Source: Ignavibacteria bacterium
Lineage (GTDB): Bacteria; Bacteroidota; Ignavibacteria; Ignavibacteriales; Ignavibacteriaceae
Length of the DNA stretch: 46,676 nucleotides
Direction of reading: 5' to 3'
Assembly: GCA_030684555.1 (NCBI GenBank)
Contig: JAUXVN010000041.1
Location: 1-46,676, forward strand
Part shown: positions 34,542-42,808 of the stretch, one piece after another
Layout: every line of letters starts with the position of its first letter
How positions within the stretch are numbered: the stretch's first letter is position 1
Made by a program: the position numbers and the translations under genes
The notes under the pieces: generated by a model
What the model was told of the DNA's origin: nothing
Databases searched by the model: none
Seen by the model: only the letters and a program-made list of their open reading frames with translations

Positions 34542-37500
34542 ATGAAACATAATACATTCCAATTATTCCTGATAGGAATATTGCTATTAAGTTTTGAAAT
34601 GCTCGGACAGCGCGGTGACCCAAACTTACTCACCGTTGGGTTACACACCGGTAACCGAATCGGTATTTCATTTCATAATGATGGACAGGTTGCGGGAATT
34701 CTCTCAGGTGTGGATATCAGAGGTGAATGGCCTTATGGTTCAGGTGAAAATTACATTGGTGATTGTATCCCACTAATTGGTGTTGAATTCATCAACCGAA
34801 TGGGAGATACACTACACTCAGTAATTATTTCAAGAGGTCCTCGAAACCGCCAGGCAGAAGAAAGACATCCTTATAAAAATTATTTTTGGGGATGGAATCC
34901 TTTACCCGGTTACAGAAATCCAAATTATGAATCAGTTGCAATGAGTCACTTACCAGAATCTTGGCCTATCGAAGGCTGGAATGACCCAATAGCTGCAACA
35001 TGGAAAGATGATAGAGGGGGAACTCAATGGTTCGGTTATTTTGGACGGGGCATAATTAACGCCGATCAGGAAAGTTTGTTTGATGCTGATGACAATACTG
35101 ATACCGAATTTAATTTTACCTGGAACTCCAGCGGAGAACCTGTTGACACTCTATTTTTACCAAATGCAAATGATCTTACCCGAAATGGAATGGGATTACG
35201 AATGAGAGTTCGTGGTTTCCAATGGTCAAACTTTTTAGCAGAAGATGCTATCTTTTGGTTATATGATATAACTAACGAAGGAACAACAATCTATAGAAAA
35301 GCCGATTTCGGAACAGTAGTTGGAACTCTCGCTGGTGGTGATGGTGACAGTGGTGATGATCTCGGTTATTTTGATATAGAAGAATCGATTACTTATTCAT
35401 GGGATAGTGATGGGAGTGGAAATAAAGGACAAAAAGTCGGTTATGTCGGTTATGCATTCCTTGAATCTCCAGGAAATCCTTTTGATGGGATTGATAACGA
35501 TGACGACTCAAGAGGTGGATCACCAAGATTTACTTCAACTGATTTCGATTCGGTAAAATATAATGCCGGCGATCAAGTAGTTTTAATTGATCCCGCAACT
35601 TATGAAAGAAGCCTCCATACAGTTGCAGCTACTACCGACACTGTTTATTCAATGGGTGTTATGTTTATTATTGAACCTGGTGTTTCATACTTTAGAGAAG
35701 GGCATATCGGTTCAGTAGTAAACGGCGTTTCTGTACCACATCCATCTGCGTATGATGGAATTGATAATGATCTTGATGGACTAATTGATGAAAATCAGGC
35801 TATTCATTATACAACACGTATTCTAAACGGAGCATCAGGGTTATCTTATAAAAATTACATAACAGGTGCCGGAGTTAATGATTTGATGATTGACGAACGA
35901 AGAGATAACGATATTGATGAAGATGGTGATTGGGATGTTAGATTTGATGATATTGGTATTGATGGTATAGGTCCAAACGATAACAATTATCCGGGCCCCG
36001 ATTTTGGTGAAGGTAACGGTAGACCTGATCAAGGTGAACCAAATTTTGGAAGAACCGATCCTGATGAATCAGATCAAATTGGATTGACATCATTTAACTT
36101 TTTCAATTTGACAGCTTCTCCGGATATGACAAATGATTCTTTATTATGGGGAAGAATGACCCCGGGTCGTTTTGATGTTATTCCCCCAATCCCTCAAGAT
36201 GGTGACTTTATTTACGCATCGGGTTACTTTCCGTTAATCCCATCAAATGGTAATCCTGATGTTAAAGAAAGATTTTCAGTAGCTTTATTATTTGGTGAAG
36301 ATTTACCCGATATAGTCGGTAACAAACAAATCGTTCAACAGATATATAATGCGGGATATAAATTCCCTCAACCTCCAATTAAACCTTCAATTACAGCTAC
36401 TCAAGAAGATGGAAAAGTTGTGATTTACTGGGATGGTGCTACAACTGAAGGCTCCCGCGATTTTATTACAAAGAAAAAAGATTTTCAGGGTTACAAAATT
36501 TATAGAGCTACAGATGCCAATTTTGCTGATTCACGGCAGATTACTAACGGAAGAGGTGTCCTAGCATTCGATAGACCAATTGCTCAATACGATTTAATTG
36601 ATACAATCTCAGGTTATTTTTATCCCTCGTACCGATTATTGCAACAAATAGGAGGAACAACTTTCTATATGGGTGACAATACCGGAATTATCAATCGATT
36701 TGTTGATAGTAGTGTAACTCTTGGACAAACTTACTATTATGCTGTTGTTGCTTATGATGAAGGCGATGCAAGTCTAGATATATTCCCAACAGAAAATTCT
36801 AAATTTATCAGACGTTCTAATTCAGGTGAAATAATTACTGATAATAACACAGCAGTAATAACTCCAGGATTCAGACCCGCCGGTTATGAAAAAGCGAAAT
36901 TAGTCGACTTTCAGAAATCAACTGGATTCATTGGAACGGGGAAAGTAGACGTTGAAATTATTGATGATAAAGCAATCAGGGATAATTTCAAATATGAAAT
37001 TGCTTTTGAAGACTCCGGAATTTCTTCATATACAACTAATTGGTCACTTATAGATTTACAATCTCCCGATACAGTTCAAGTTGTATTTAATGGTGATATA
37101 ACGATTGTGAACCCGTTACAAACTATTCTGCTTCCATCCGGGACTGATACAATTTATGTTAACGGATTACCTGTAAAATCAAATGGGACAAATTACACCG
37201 CTGAGTACGATTCACTTGTTTACAAATCAAATATCTATTTGGGTAATACTCCAATCCGACAAGGATTTAGAATACAGTTGTTTAATGATCAGGTGATTAA
37301 GTTAGACACAGCAAGATCAGGATTTACAGGATACAGTTCTCCTGAAAAACCTGATTATAATGTGCAGGTATTATTTGATTCAACTTATCCGGCAAACAAT
37401 GGTGCCGCAGTTCCTAATGATTATCAAATTGAGTTTTTTAATACAATAGTTGATACATCAGTTGCAGATACATTACTTCCAAATATTGCAAGAAATCGTG

Positions 37501-38114
37501 CTCCTGCAACACCTGTTAATTTCAAAGTTACAAATTTAACAAAAGGAACAGATCTAAAATTTGCACTAAGAAAAACTGGTACAATCACTTCAGTTTATAC
37601 AATTGACTTTAAAGAAGATTACCTTGGAGAACTTAGAAGAACATGGCGAGTCATTATTCGATATGCAGGTGCTAATGTGCCTCTTGAAAGTTCGGGGAAA
37701 TTAATTTTTGCAACTACAAAACCTTTCAACAGGAATGATAAAATAACATTCACTATGAAAGCAGCCAAGGTTAATGCGGAATTAGCTAAAGGCGATTTGG
37801 AGAAAATTAAAGTTGTACCAAATCCTTATGTTGTTACACATGAAGCTGAAGCCCGGCTTCTGAGTACACAAACGAGCGGACGAGGAGAAAGAGAAATTCG
37901 GTTTACGCATGTTCCACCGGGATCAAAGATTTCCATATATACAGTTAGAGGTGAATTAATTAGAACTCTTTATCATGATAATTTATTCGTGGGTGATGTT
38001 TATTGGAATCTCAGAACTGAAGAAAATTTAGATGTAGCGTTCGGCGTATATGTATTTATGGTTGAAGCCGGTGACGCAGGTAAAAAAATTGGCAAATTCG
38101 CCTTAATTAAATAA
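34542..38114 (+). CDS. Giant Asp-rich surface protein, cassette 2
   Basis: An 1190-residue exported protein, paralogue of the one at 14408 and placed identically between receptor and PorV-like gene. Shared blocks include the W-rich N-domain with the FGYFGRGI motif, RVRGFQWSNFLAEDAIFW and the acidic GEGNGRPDQGEPNFGRTDPDESDQIGLT. Here the acidic loops are split into blocks at about 313, 406-420 and 450-512, with a segment of about 85 residues between the first two that the paralogue lacks. A fibronectin III-like region follows (KPSITATQEDGKVVIYWD... QTYYYAVVAYDEGD). The C-terminus VVPNPYVV to GKKIGKFALIK is the same GKFA-I-K type. The signal peptide ends near LGQ. Surface binding is inference. 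Confidence 0.65.
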   Translation: MKHNTFQLFLIGILLLSFEMLGQRGDPNLLTVGLHTGNRIGISFHNDGQVAGILSGVDIRGEWPYGSGENYIGDCIPLIGVEFINRMGDTLHSVIISRGPRNRQAEERHPYKNYFWGWNPLPGYRNPNYESVAMSHLPESWPIEGWNDPIAATWKDDRGGTQWFGYFGRGIINADQESLFDADDNTDTEFNFTWNSSGEPVDTLFLPNANDLTRNGMGLRMRVRGFQWSNFLAEDAIFWLYDITNEGTTIYRKADFGTVVGTLAGGDGDSGDDLGYFDIEESITYSWDSDGSGNKGQKVGYVGYAFLESPGNPFDGIDNDDDSRGGSPRFTSTDFDSVKYNAGDQVVLIDPATYERSLHTVAATTDTVYSMGVMFIIEPGVSYFREGHIGSVVNGVSVPHPSAYDGIDNDLDGLIDENQAIHYTTRILNGASGLSYKNYITGAGVNDLMIDERRDNDIDEDGDWDVRFDDIGIDGIGPNDNNYPGPDFGEGNGRPDQGEPNFGRTDPDESDQIGLTSFNFFNLTASPDMTNDSLLWGRMTPGRFDVIPPIPQDGDFIYASGYFPLIPSNGNPDVKERFSVALLFGEDLPDIVGNKQIVQQIYNAGYKFPQPPIKPSITATQEDGKVVIYWDGATTEGSRDFITKKKDFQGYKIYRATDANFADSRQITNGRGVLAFDRPIAQYDLIDTISGYFYPSYRLLQQIGGTTFYMGDNTGIINRFVDSSVTLGQTYYYAVVAYDEGDASLDIFPTENSKFIRRSNSGEIITDNNTAVITPGFRPAGYEKAKLVDFQKSTGFIGTGKVDVEIIDDKAIRDNFKYEIAFEDSGISSYTTNWSLIDLQSPDTVQVVFNGDITIVNPLQTILLPSGTDTIYVNGLPVKSNGTNYTAEYDSLVYKSNIYLGNTPIRQGFRIQLFNDQVIKLDTARSGFTGYSSPEKPDYNVQVLFDSTYPANNGAAVPNDYQIEFFNTIVDTSVADTLLPNIARNRAPATPVNFKVTNLTKGTDLKFALRKTGTITSVYTIDFKEDYLGELRRTWRVIIRYAGANVPLESSGKLIFATTKPFNRNDKITFTMKAAKVNAELAKGDLEKIKVVPNPYVVTHEAEARLLSTQTSGRGEREIRFTHVPPGSKISIYTVRGELIRTLYHDNLFVGDVYWNLRTEENLDVAFGVYVFMVEAGDAGKKIGKFALIK

Positions 38115-38127
38115 CGGAGGCAGTAAT

Positions 38128-39129
38128 ATGAAAAAAATTATAGTTATAGTTGTCTTGTTTTTAGGAACCGTTTTTGCACAAACAAAAGTCGGTTCATCTG
38201 CCGCTCCGTTTTTGAACATTGCGGTAGGTCCCCGCGCAATCGGGTTAGGCGGTGCATTTGTTGCAACAGCTAACGATGTCACCTCACTTTATTGGAATCC
38301 TGCAGGTGCATCGCGTTCATATACCAACGAAGCACTTTTCGCCCACTCAGTATGGTTTGCAGATATTAATTACAATTGGGCTGGTGTTATGTTAAACCTT
38401 GACGATCTTGGTACAATTGGTTTAAGCATGACCTACCTTGATTATGGTGATATCGAAGTTACCACTTTGCGAGAACCGGAAGGAACAGGAGAAAAATTTA
38501 ATCCAAGTGATCTTGTGTTAGGTTTAACTTATGCTTATAACCTTACTGATAGGTTTTCAGTAGGTGGAACTGTAAAATATATAAGTCAAAGAATATGGAA
38601 CACAAATGCAAGTACAATTGCGTTTGATATTGGTACATTATTTATGTCAGATATTTATGGCTTGAGAATTGGCGCTACTATTACTAACTTTGGCAGTGAT
38701 TTACAATTAGATGGCAAAGATCTGTTTGTTCAGTACGATATTAACACTAATGTTTACGGAAATAACGATCAGATAATGGCAAAACTAAAAACCGATCCTT
38801 TCCCGTTGCCTTTGACATTCAGAGTTGGTATTGCAATGGATGTTTTAAGTTTAGATATGCATCGCTTTACAATTGGTGTTGATGCACTTCATCCTACAGA
38901 TAATGCCGAATCAATAAATCTCGGTGCTGAATATGTATTTAATGAGAATATTGCGTTAAGAGGAGGATATAAAAATCTTCTTCTAAATAATACTGAAGAG
39001 GGATTAACCCTCGGCTTTGGTTTGAAATATGATTTAACGTCAAATTTAGGCGTCTCTATTGATTATGCTTATCAAGATTTTGGCAAACTTGATTACACAC
39101 AGCATTTTTCAATGGGTGTAAGATTTTAA
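38128..39129 (+). CDS. PorV/PorQ-family outer-membrane protein, cassette 2
   Basis: A 333-residue barrel, paralogue of 17549. CGGAGG precedes the ATG, and a signal peptide ends near FAQ. The family start is clear (NIAVGPRAIGLGGAFVATANDVTSLYWNPAG), as are VTTLREPEGTGEKFNPSDLVLGLTYAYNLTDRFSVG and the aromatic C-terminus HFSMGVRF. It lies 13 bases behind the giant protein and 61 bases before a T9SS binding protein. A T9SS shuttle or cargo-acceptor role follows from the family. Dedication to this cassette is inference. Confidence 0.8.
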   Translation: MKKIIVIVVLFLGTVFAQTKVGSSAAPFLNIAVGPRAIGLGGAFVATANDVTSLYWNPAGASRSYTNEALFAHSVWFADINYNWAGVMLNLDDLGTIGLSMTYLDYGDIEVTTLREPEGTGEKFNPSDLVLGLTYAYNLTDRFSVGGTVKYISQRIWNTNASTIAFDIGTLFMSDIYGLRIGATITNFGSDLQLDGKDLFVQYDINTNVYGNNDQIMAKLKTDPFPLPLTFRVGIAMDVLSLDMHRFTIGVDALHPTDNAESINLGAEYVFNENIALRGGYKNLLLNNTEEGLTLGFGLKYDLTSNLGVSIDYAYQDFGKLDYTQHFSMGVRF

Positions 39130-39132
39130 CAA

Positions 39133-39158
39133 ATTGCTCACTATGCTAAATGAGTAAT
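39133..39158 (+). promoter_or_regulatory. Hairpin between PorV-like and binding-protein genes
   Basis: ATTGCTCA (39133-39140) and TGAGTAAT (39151-39158) form a stem with one mismatch. It could tune expression of the downstream gene relative to the cassette. No T run follows, so a terminator is unlikely. Confidence 0.25.
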
Positions 39159-39190
39159 TAAAAAACAAACAAAAACAAAGGAGAGACACA

Positions 39191-40633
39191 ATGAAGAAAA
39201 TGTTCTTTTTTATCGTTGCAGCATTCCTTGCTAATGTTACATTAGCTCAAAATATCTCGATTCAGTTCAAGGTAAATATGAGCGTTCAAGCTAAGAAAGG
39301 GTTATTCACACCCGGAACTGATGCTGTAAAATTAGCAGGAAACTTCAACGGCTGGAGTAACGGCGGAACTGTACTAACAGGTCCTGATGCCGATACGGTT
39401 TATACCGTTACTATCGATACCTTTACAGTTGGTGATGCACTTGCATTCAAATTTATCAAGGGTGCTGATGGTTGGGAAAATGATCCAAACAGAGAATTCA
39501 CTGTTACCGGTGCAGGAGTATATTCAGGTTGGTTCAATAATGATAGTGTATTCAGCGCTATTTCTCCTGTAGCTGTTACATTCTCATGTAATATGGAATA
39601 TGAAATTGTCTCCGGACGTTTCAATCCTGCTACAGATACACTTTCTGCAAGAGGCAGCCACAATGGCTGGTCAGGTAATGACATGATGGTTCCAAGTTCT
39701 TCGGATCCTAACTATTATGAAATAACCAGAACTTTACAAGTGGCTTTAAATGAAACCATTAACTACAAATATGCTTATTTAAGCCCGGGTGGAACTACAT
39801 GGGAAAATGATCCTAATAAGACATATACAATTACTCAGGACGATATCACTGCAGGTTCAGCTTTTACTGAAAGAACCTTCAATGATTTAGGCTTGGATAA
39901 TATTACTAACTATCCAGTAACAATTAAATTCACAGTTAATGTTGTCGGTGCAGTTTCTTCAGTAACCGGACAACCATTCACTTCAATTACTGATGTTCGT
40001 CTTTGCGGTGCTAATGCTCCGTTAAAATGGCCTGATGGCGGTTGGCCGGATGCAGATAGTGCAAAGACAATCAAACTTTATGATAATGGAACAAATGGTG
40101 ACGTAACTGCTAATGATAATATTTGGTCACGTGATGTAGTATTCCCACAATATTCACCATTAAGAATTCAATATAAATATGGTGCTAACTGGGGTCTTCC
40201 TACAAATACAGGCAGTAATGATAACGAATCATCAATCGGAACAGATCACTTCATCAACATGCAATCGAACATGAATAGTGCCCGCGTTGCTAACCAATGG
40301 AGTGTTATGGGAGATCATGATTTATTAGACATCGTTCTTGATGTTCGTGATTTAAATTCAGGTGTTCCTTCAGTTTATGAATTAGGTCAAAATTATCCTA
40401 ATCCATTTAACCCTTCAACCTCAATCCGTTTTGCAATTCCTGAAGCCGGAATGGTTACAATGAAGGTTTACAATGCACTTGGACAAGAAGTAGCAAACTT
40501 AGTTAACGAATTTAGAAATGCTGGAACTCACGTAGTTGATTTCAATGCTTCTAACTTAACAAGTGGTATCTATTTCTATTCAGTTACTTCAAATAACTTT
40601 ACTTCTACAAAGAAGATGTTACTCTTGAAGTAA
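39191..40633 (+). CDS. T9SS protein with starch-binding-like E-set domains
   Basis: A 480-residue secreted protein; AAAGGAG sits 6 bases ahead of the ATG and the signal peptide ends near LAQ. Two repeated E-set/CBM48- or CBM20-like modules follow, at about 22-125 (VKLAGNFNGWSNG... FKFIKGADGWENDPNREF) and 126-240 (LSARGSHNGWSGND... GTTWENDPNKTYTI). A third, divergent beta domain lies at 240-385 (VRLCGANAPLKWPDGGWPD). Such modules bind starch or glycogen, and the whole recalls SusE/SusF-type starch-binding surface proteins, although the families are different. The end (391-480) is a T9SS type A domain. It is the last gene of cassette 2 and points to alpha-glucan as a possible substrate. Confidence 0.75.
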   Translation: MKKMFFFIVAAFLANVTLAQNISIQFKVNMSVQAKKGLFTPGTDAVKLAGNFNGWSNGGTVLTGPDADTVYTVTIDTFTVGDALAFKFIKGADGWENDPNREFTVTGAGVYSGWFNNDSVFSAISPVAVTFSCNMEYEIVSGRFNPATDTLSARGSHNGWSGNDMMVPSSSDPNYYEITRTLQVALNETINYKYAYLSPGGTTWENDPNKTYTITQDDITAGSAFTERTFNDLGLDNITNYPVTIKFTVNVVGAVSSVTGQPFTSITDVRLCGANAPLKWPDGGWPDADSAKTIKLYDNGTNGDVTANDNIWSRDVVFPQYSPLRIQYKYGANWGLPTNTGSNDNESSIGTDHFINMQSNMNSARVANQWSVMGDHDLLDIVLDVRDLNSGVPSVYELGQNYPNPFNPSTSIRFAIPEAGMVTMKVYNALGQEVANLVNEFRNAGTHVVDFNASNLTSGIYFYSVTSNNFTSTKKMLLLK

Positions 40634-40658
40634 TTCAGTTCTGTTCTTAATAAAAAAA

Positions 40659-40682
40659 GCCGTTCTGCGAAATCAGAACGGC
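40659..40682. terminator. Bidirectional terminator between convergent genes
   Basis: GCCGTTCTG and CAGAACGGC form a 9-bp stem with a 6-base loop. An A run precedes it and a T-rich tail follows, so it can end both the plus-strand cassette 2 and the minus-strand SGNH gene. Confidence 0.85.
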
Positions 40683-40712
40683 TTTCTTATTTTAAATCCA
40701 AGCAGTAAGCAA

Positions 40713-42698
40713 CTACTGTTTAATTGCCGCTCTCAATTGGTTATACAACTCAACAGCTCCCGGAAATTTGTTATCAATCTGTAAACATTTTTCAATCGAA
40801 ACTAATGCAGAATTATAATCGCTTGAATTCACATAAGCACCGGTTAAATTAAAATATACTTGTGCATCCTTATTACTGAATGAAGTGCTTTGTTTTAAAT
40901 ACTTAATTGCTTCGCTATTATTATTTCTTGAGAGTTCTATTATACCTAACCATTTTGTAGAAAATGCATCGGAGTCAATTTTTATTCGTTTCTTTAAAAG
41001 AGTATAAACTTCATCATATCTTTTACGAACCAATAGTTCCTCAGCCATAGAATTGTAATACTCGGTTATAAAAGGATATTGATCAATCAATACATTCATT
41101 TCGTATAAATAAGAATCAAAATCATTCTGAGTTAAATAATAACTTGCTGCTTTTCTGTGAGCTTCTTCCCACGAGTATTTGCTGTCAATTACAAATAGTG
41201 CAATTGAATCAATTTCTGTTTTAGCATTGAATAGCTTGAGCATTGTCGCATTATCTTTTCGTCTGCTGAACGGCCAATCATTTTTTAAAATGATTATCCG
41301 GTATTTAGAAATGGTTGAATCAAGTTTAGAAAAATAAAAATTTTCAATAGCTCGGCTTTCTTGAGTTTCATTCGGAATTTCTAAAGAATTACCGGATGGA
41401 ATTTTATTATTCTTCTGCATCGTTTCAAAGAAAACTTTTCCCATTAGCCAATAACCATCTAATGTCGGATGAAGATGATCAACCATTAGGTTGTCGCCGG
41501 TAATTTGTAATGGGCTGTGAACATTGAATGCTGAATCAACATCTGCTATCGGTATATTGAATTCATTTCCAAAATTTTTAATTATTTCATTAATCTTTTC
41601 AGAAGCACGGAATCTCAATGCATCCCGCTCTTTTGCCAAAATAAATAATGTTTTTGCTTCTGAGGGTTTTCCTTCAGTTAAGGATTTGGTTGCTTCATTA
41701 AAGATATCGGCTGCAGATTTATTTTCGTTTATTTTTTCAGGATTAAACGGAGCTTGATCTTTCAAATTACTGGTCAAAGTTCCAAGGATGACCGGAACAT
41801 TTGCCTCTTTTGCCATCGTAAGAATGTCCCGCATATTGGCTTCAAATTGATTCAAACCTGCATTAAAAACATCAGAATTATATTGAATTAATTGTTCCTT
41901 TGCCATTCTTGACATAAGTGTTCCGGTTTCTCCTGTATCGGTGGAAGAAGTAAATAATGAGGTTACCGAAACAAGAAAGCCTCGCAACAATTGAGTCGTT
42001 CTATATTCATTTAAAGATAAGAGCAGATTAACAAAAAAACGAAATTGTCCGAGTGATTCAAGTGAACCAACACCGAGAGCGCCGTAATATTCGTTATGCC
42101 CGGTATAAATTAAAACTAAATCAGGATTTTGTTCAATAACACCAGGGAATAAATCGCGTAAAGTATAACTGCTTATTGCGGTTAAAGAGATATTTACAAC
42201 TTCAATTGTTTTATCCGGATATAAAACCTCTAATCTCTTTTGCACATAACGTGAAAATGATCCATTCGGAGAAAAGGGATAACCAGCAGCACTACTTTCT
42301 CCCATAACAAAAACTCTAAATGAATTCGTTTTCTTTTCTGCATCAAAAGTATTTTGAACTGAATACGGAACGCTTTTAGTAGTATAAAAATATCTTCGTG
42401 CAACTTCGTTGTTCAGCATTAATTTCGTTGGCGTGGCGTTTACCCATTGCTCATAACTATCGCCGTAATTGAACAATCTCAATCCAACTTCCAACAAAAA
42501 GAAAAAGATGAAAGGAATTAAAATCAATATAATGTAAAACCAGTAAGGGGAATTCTCCGGCTTTTTTGCTTCAATTTTTGAATTGATAATCGCTTCTATT
42601 TCCTTCTTACTAACTTTATACTTTACAGCAAGCTCATCTATAGTATGAGTTGATTGAAGGCTGACTATTTCTTTACGCTTTTGTTTATTTAATGCCAA
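40713..42698 (-). CDS. SGNH/GDSL-type hydrolase with N-terminal HTH-like segment, TM helix and TPRs
   Basis: A 661-residue protein. Residues 1-41 form a short cytoplasmic, HTH-like segment (STHTIDELAVKYKVSKKEIEAII), residues 52-70 one transmembrane helix, and the rest lies outside. The SGNH core runs from about 128 to 430, with block I VMGESSAAG (nucleophile Ser135), block III YTGHNEYYG and block V with Asp407 and His410 in DHLHP. The C-terminal half (about 470-661) is helical, with TPR-like repeats ending in SALVSIEKCLQIDNKFPGAVEL. Related membrane-anchored SGNH proteins act on acetyl groups of polysaccharides or glycans; no substrate is shown here. AGGAAATAA precedes the ATG. It is convergent with the preceding cassette and divergent from the PPIase gene. 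Confidence 0.75.
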   Translation of the reverse strand: MALNKQKRKEIVSLQSTHTIDELAVKYKVSKKEIEAIINSKIEAKKPENSPYWFYIILILIPFIFFFLLEVGLRLFNYGDSYEQWVNATPTKLMLNNEVARRYFYTTKSVPYSVQNTFDAEKKTNSFRVFVMGESSAAGYPFSPNGSFSRYVQKRLEVLYPDKTIEVVNISLTAISSYTLRDLFPGVIEQNPDLVLIYTGHNEYYGALGVGSLESLGQFRFFVNLLLSLNEYRTTQLLRGFLVSVTSLFTSSTDTGETGTLMSRMAKEQLIQYNSDVFNAGLNQFEANMRDILTMAKEANVPVILGTLTSNLKDQAPFNPEKINENKSAADIFNEATKSLTEGKPSEAKTLFILAKERDALRFRASEKINEIIKNFGNEFNIPIADVDSAFNVHSPLQITGDNLMVDHLHPTLDGYWLMGKVFFETMQKNNKIPSGNSLEIPNETQESRAIENFYFSKLDSTISKYRIIILKNDWPFSRRKDNATMLKLFNAKTEIDSIALFVIDSKYSWEEAHRKAASYYLTQNDFDSYLYEMNVLIDQYPFITEYYNSMAEELLVRKRYDEVYTLLKKRIKIDSDAFSTKWLGIIELSRNNNSEAIKYLKQSTSFSNKDAQVYFNLTGAYVNSSDYNSALVSIEKCLQIDNKFPGAVELYNQLRAAIKQ

Positions 42699-42808
42699 TT
42701 TATTTCCTGTAAAAGGTTTGATTCTCTTTTTTGCTTTGAGTTTCTAAAGCTATTGGTTTATCTTTTAATACTTAAAATAAAGTATTTGATGACATATCAG
42801 TATAACAA

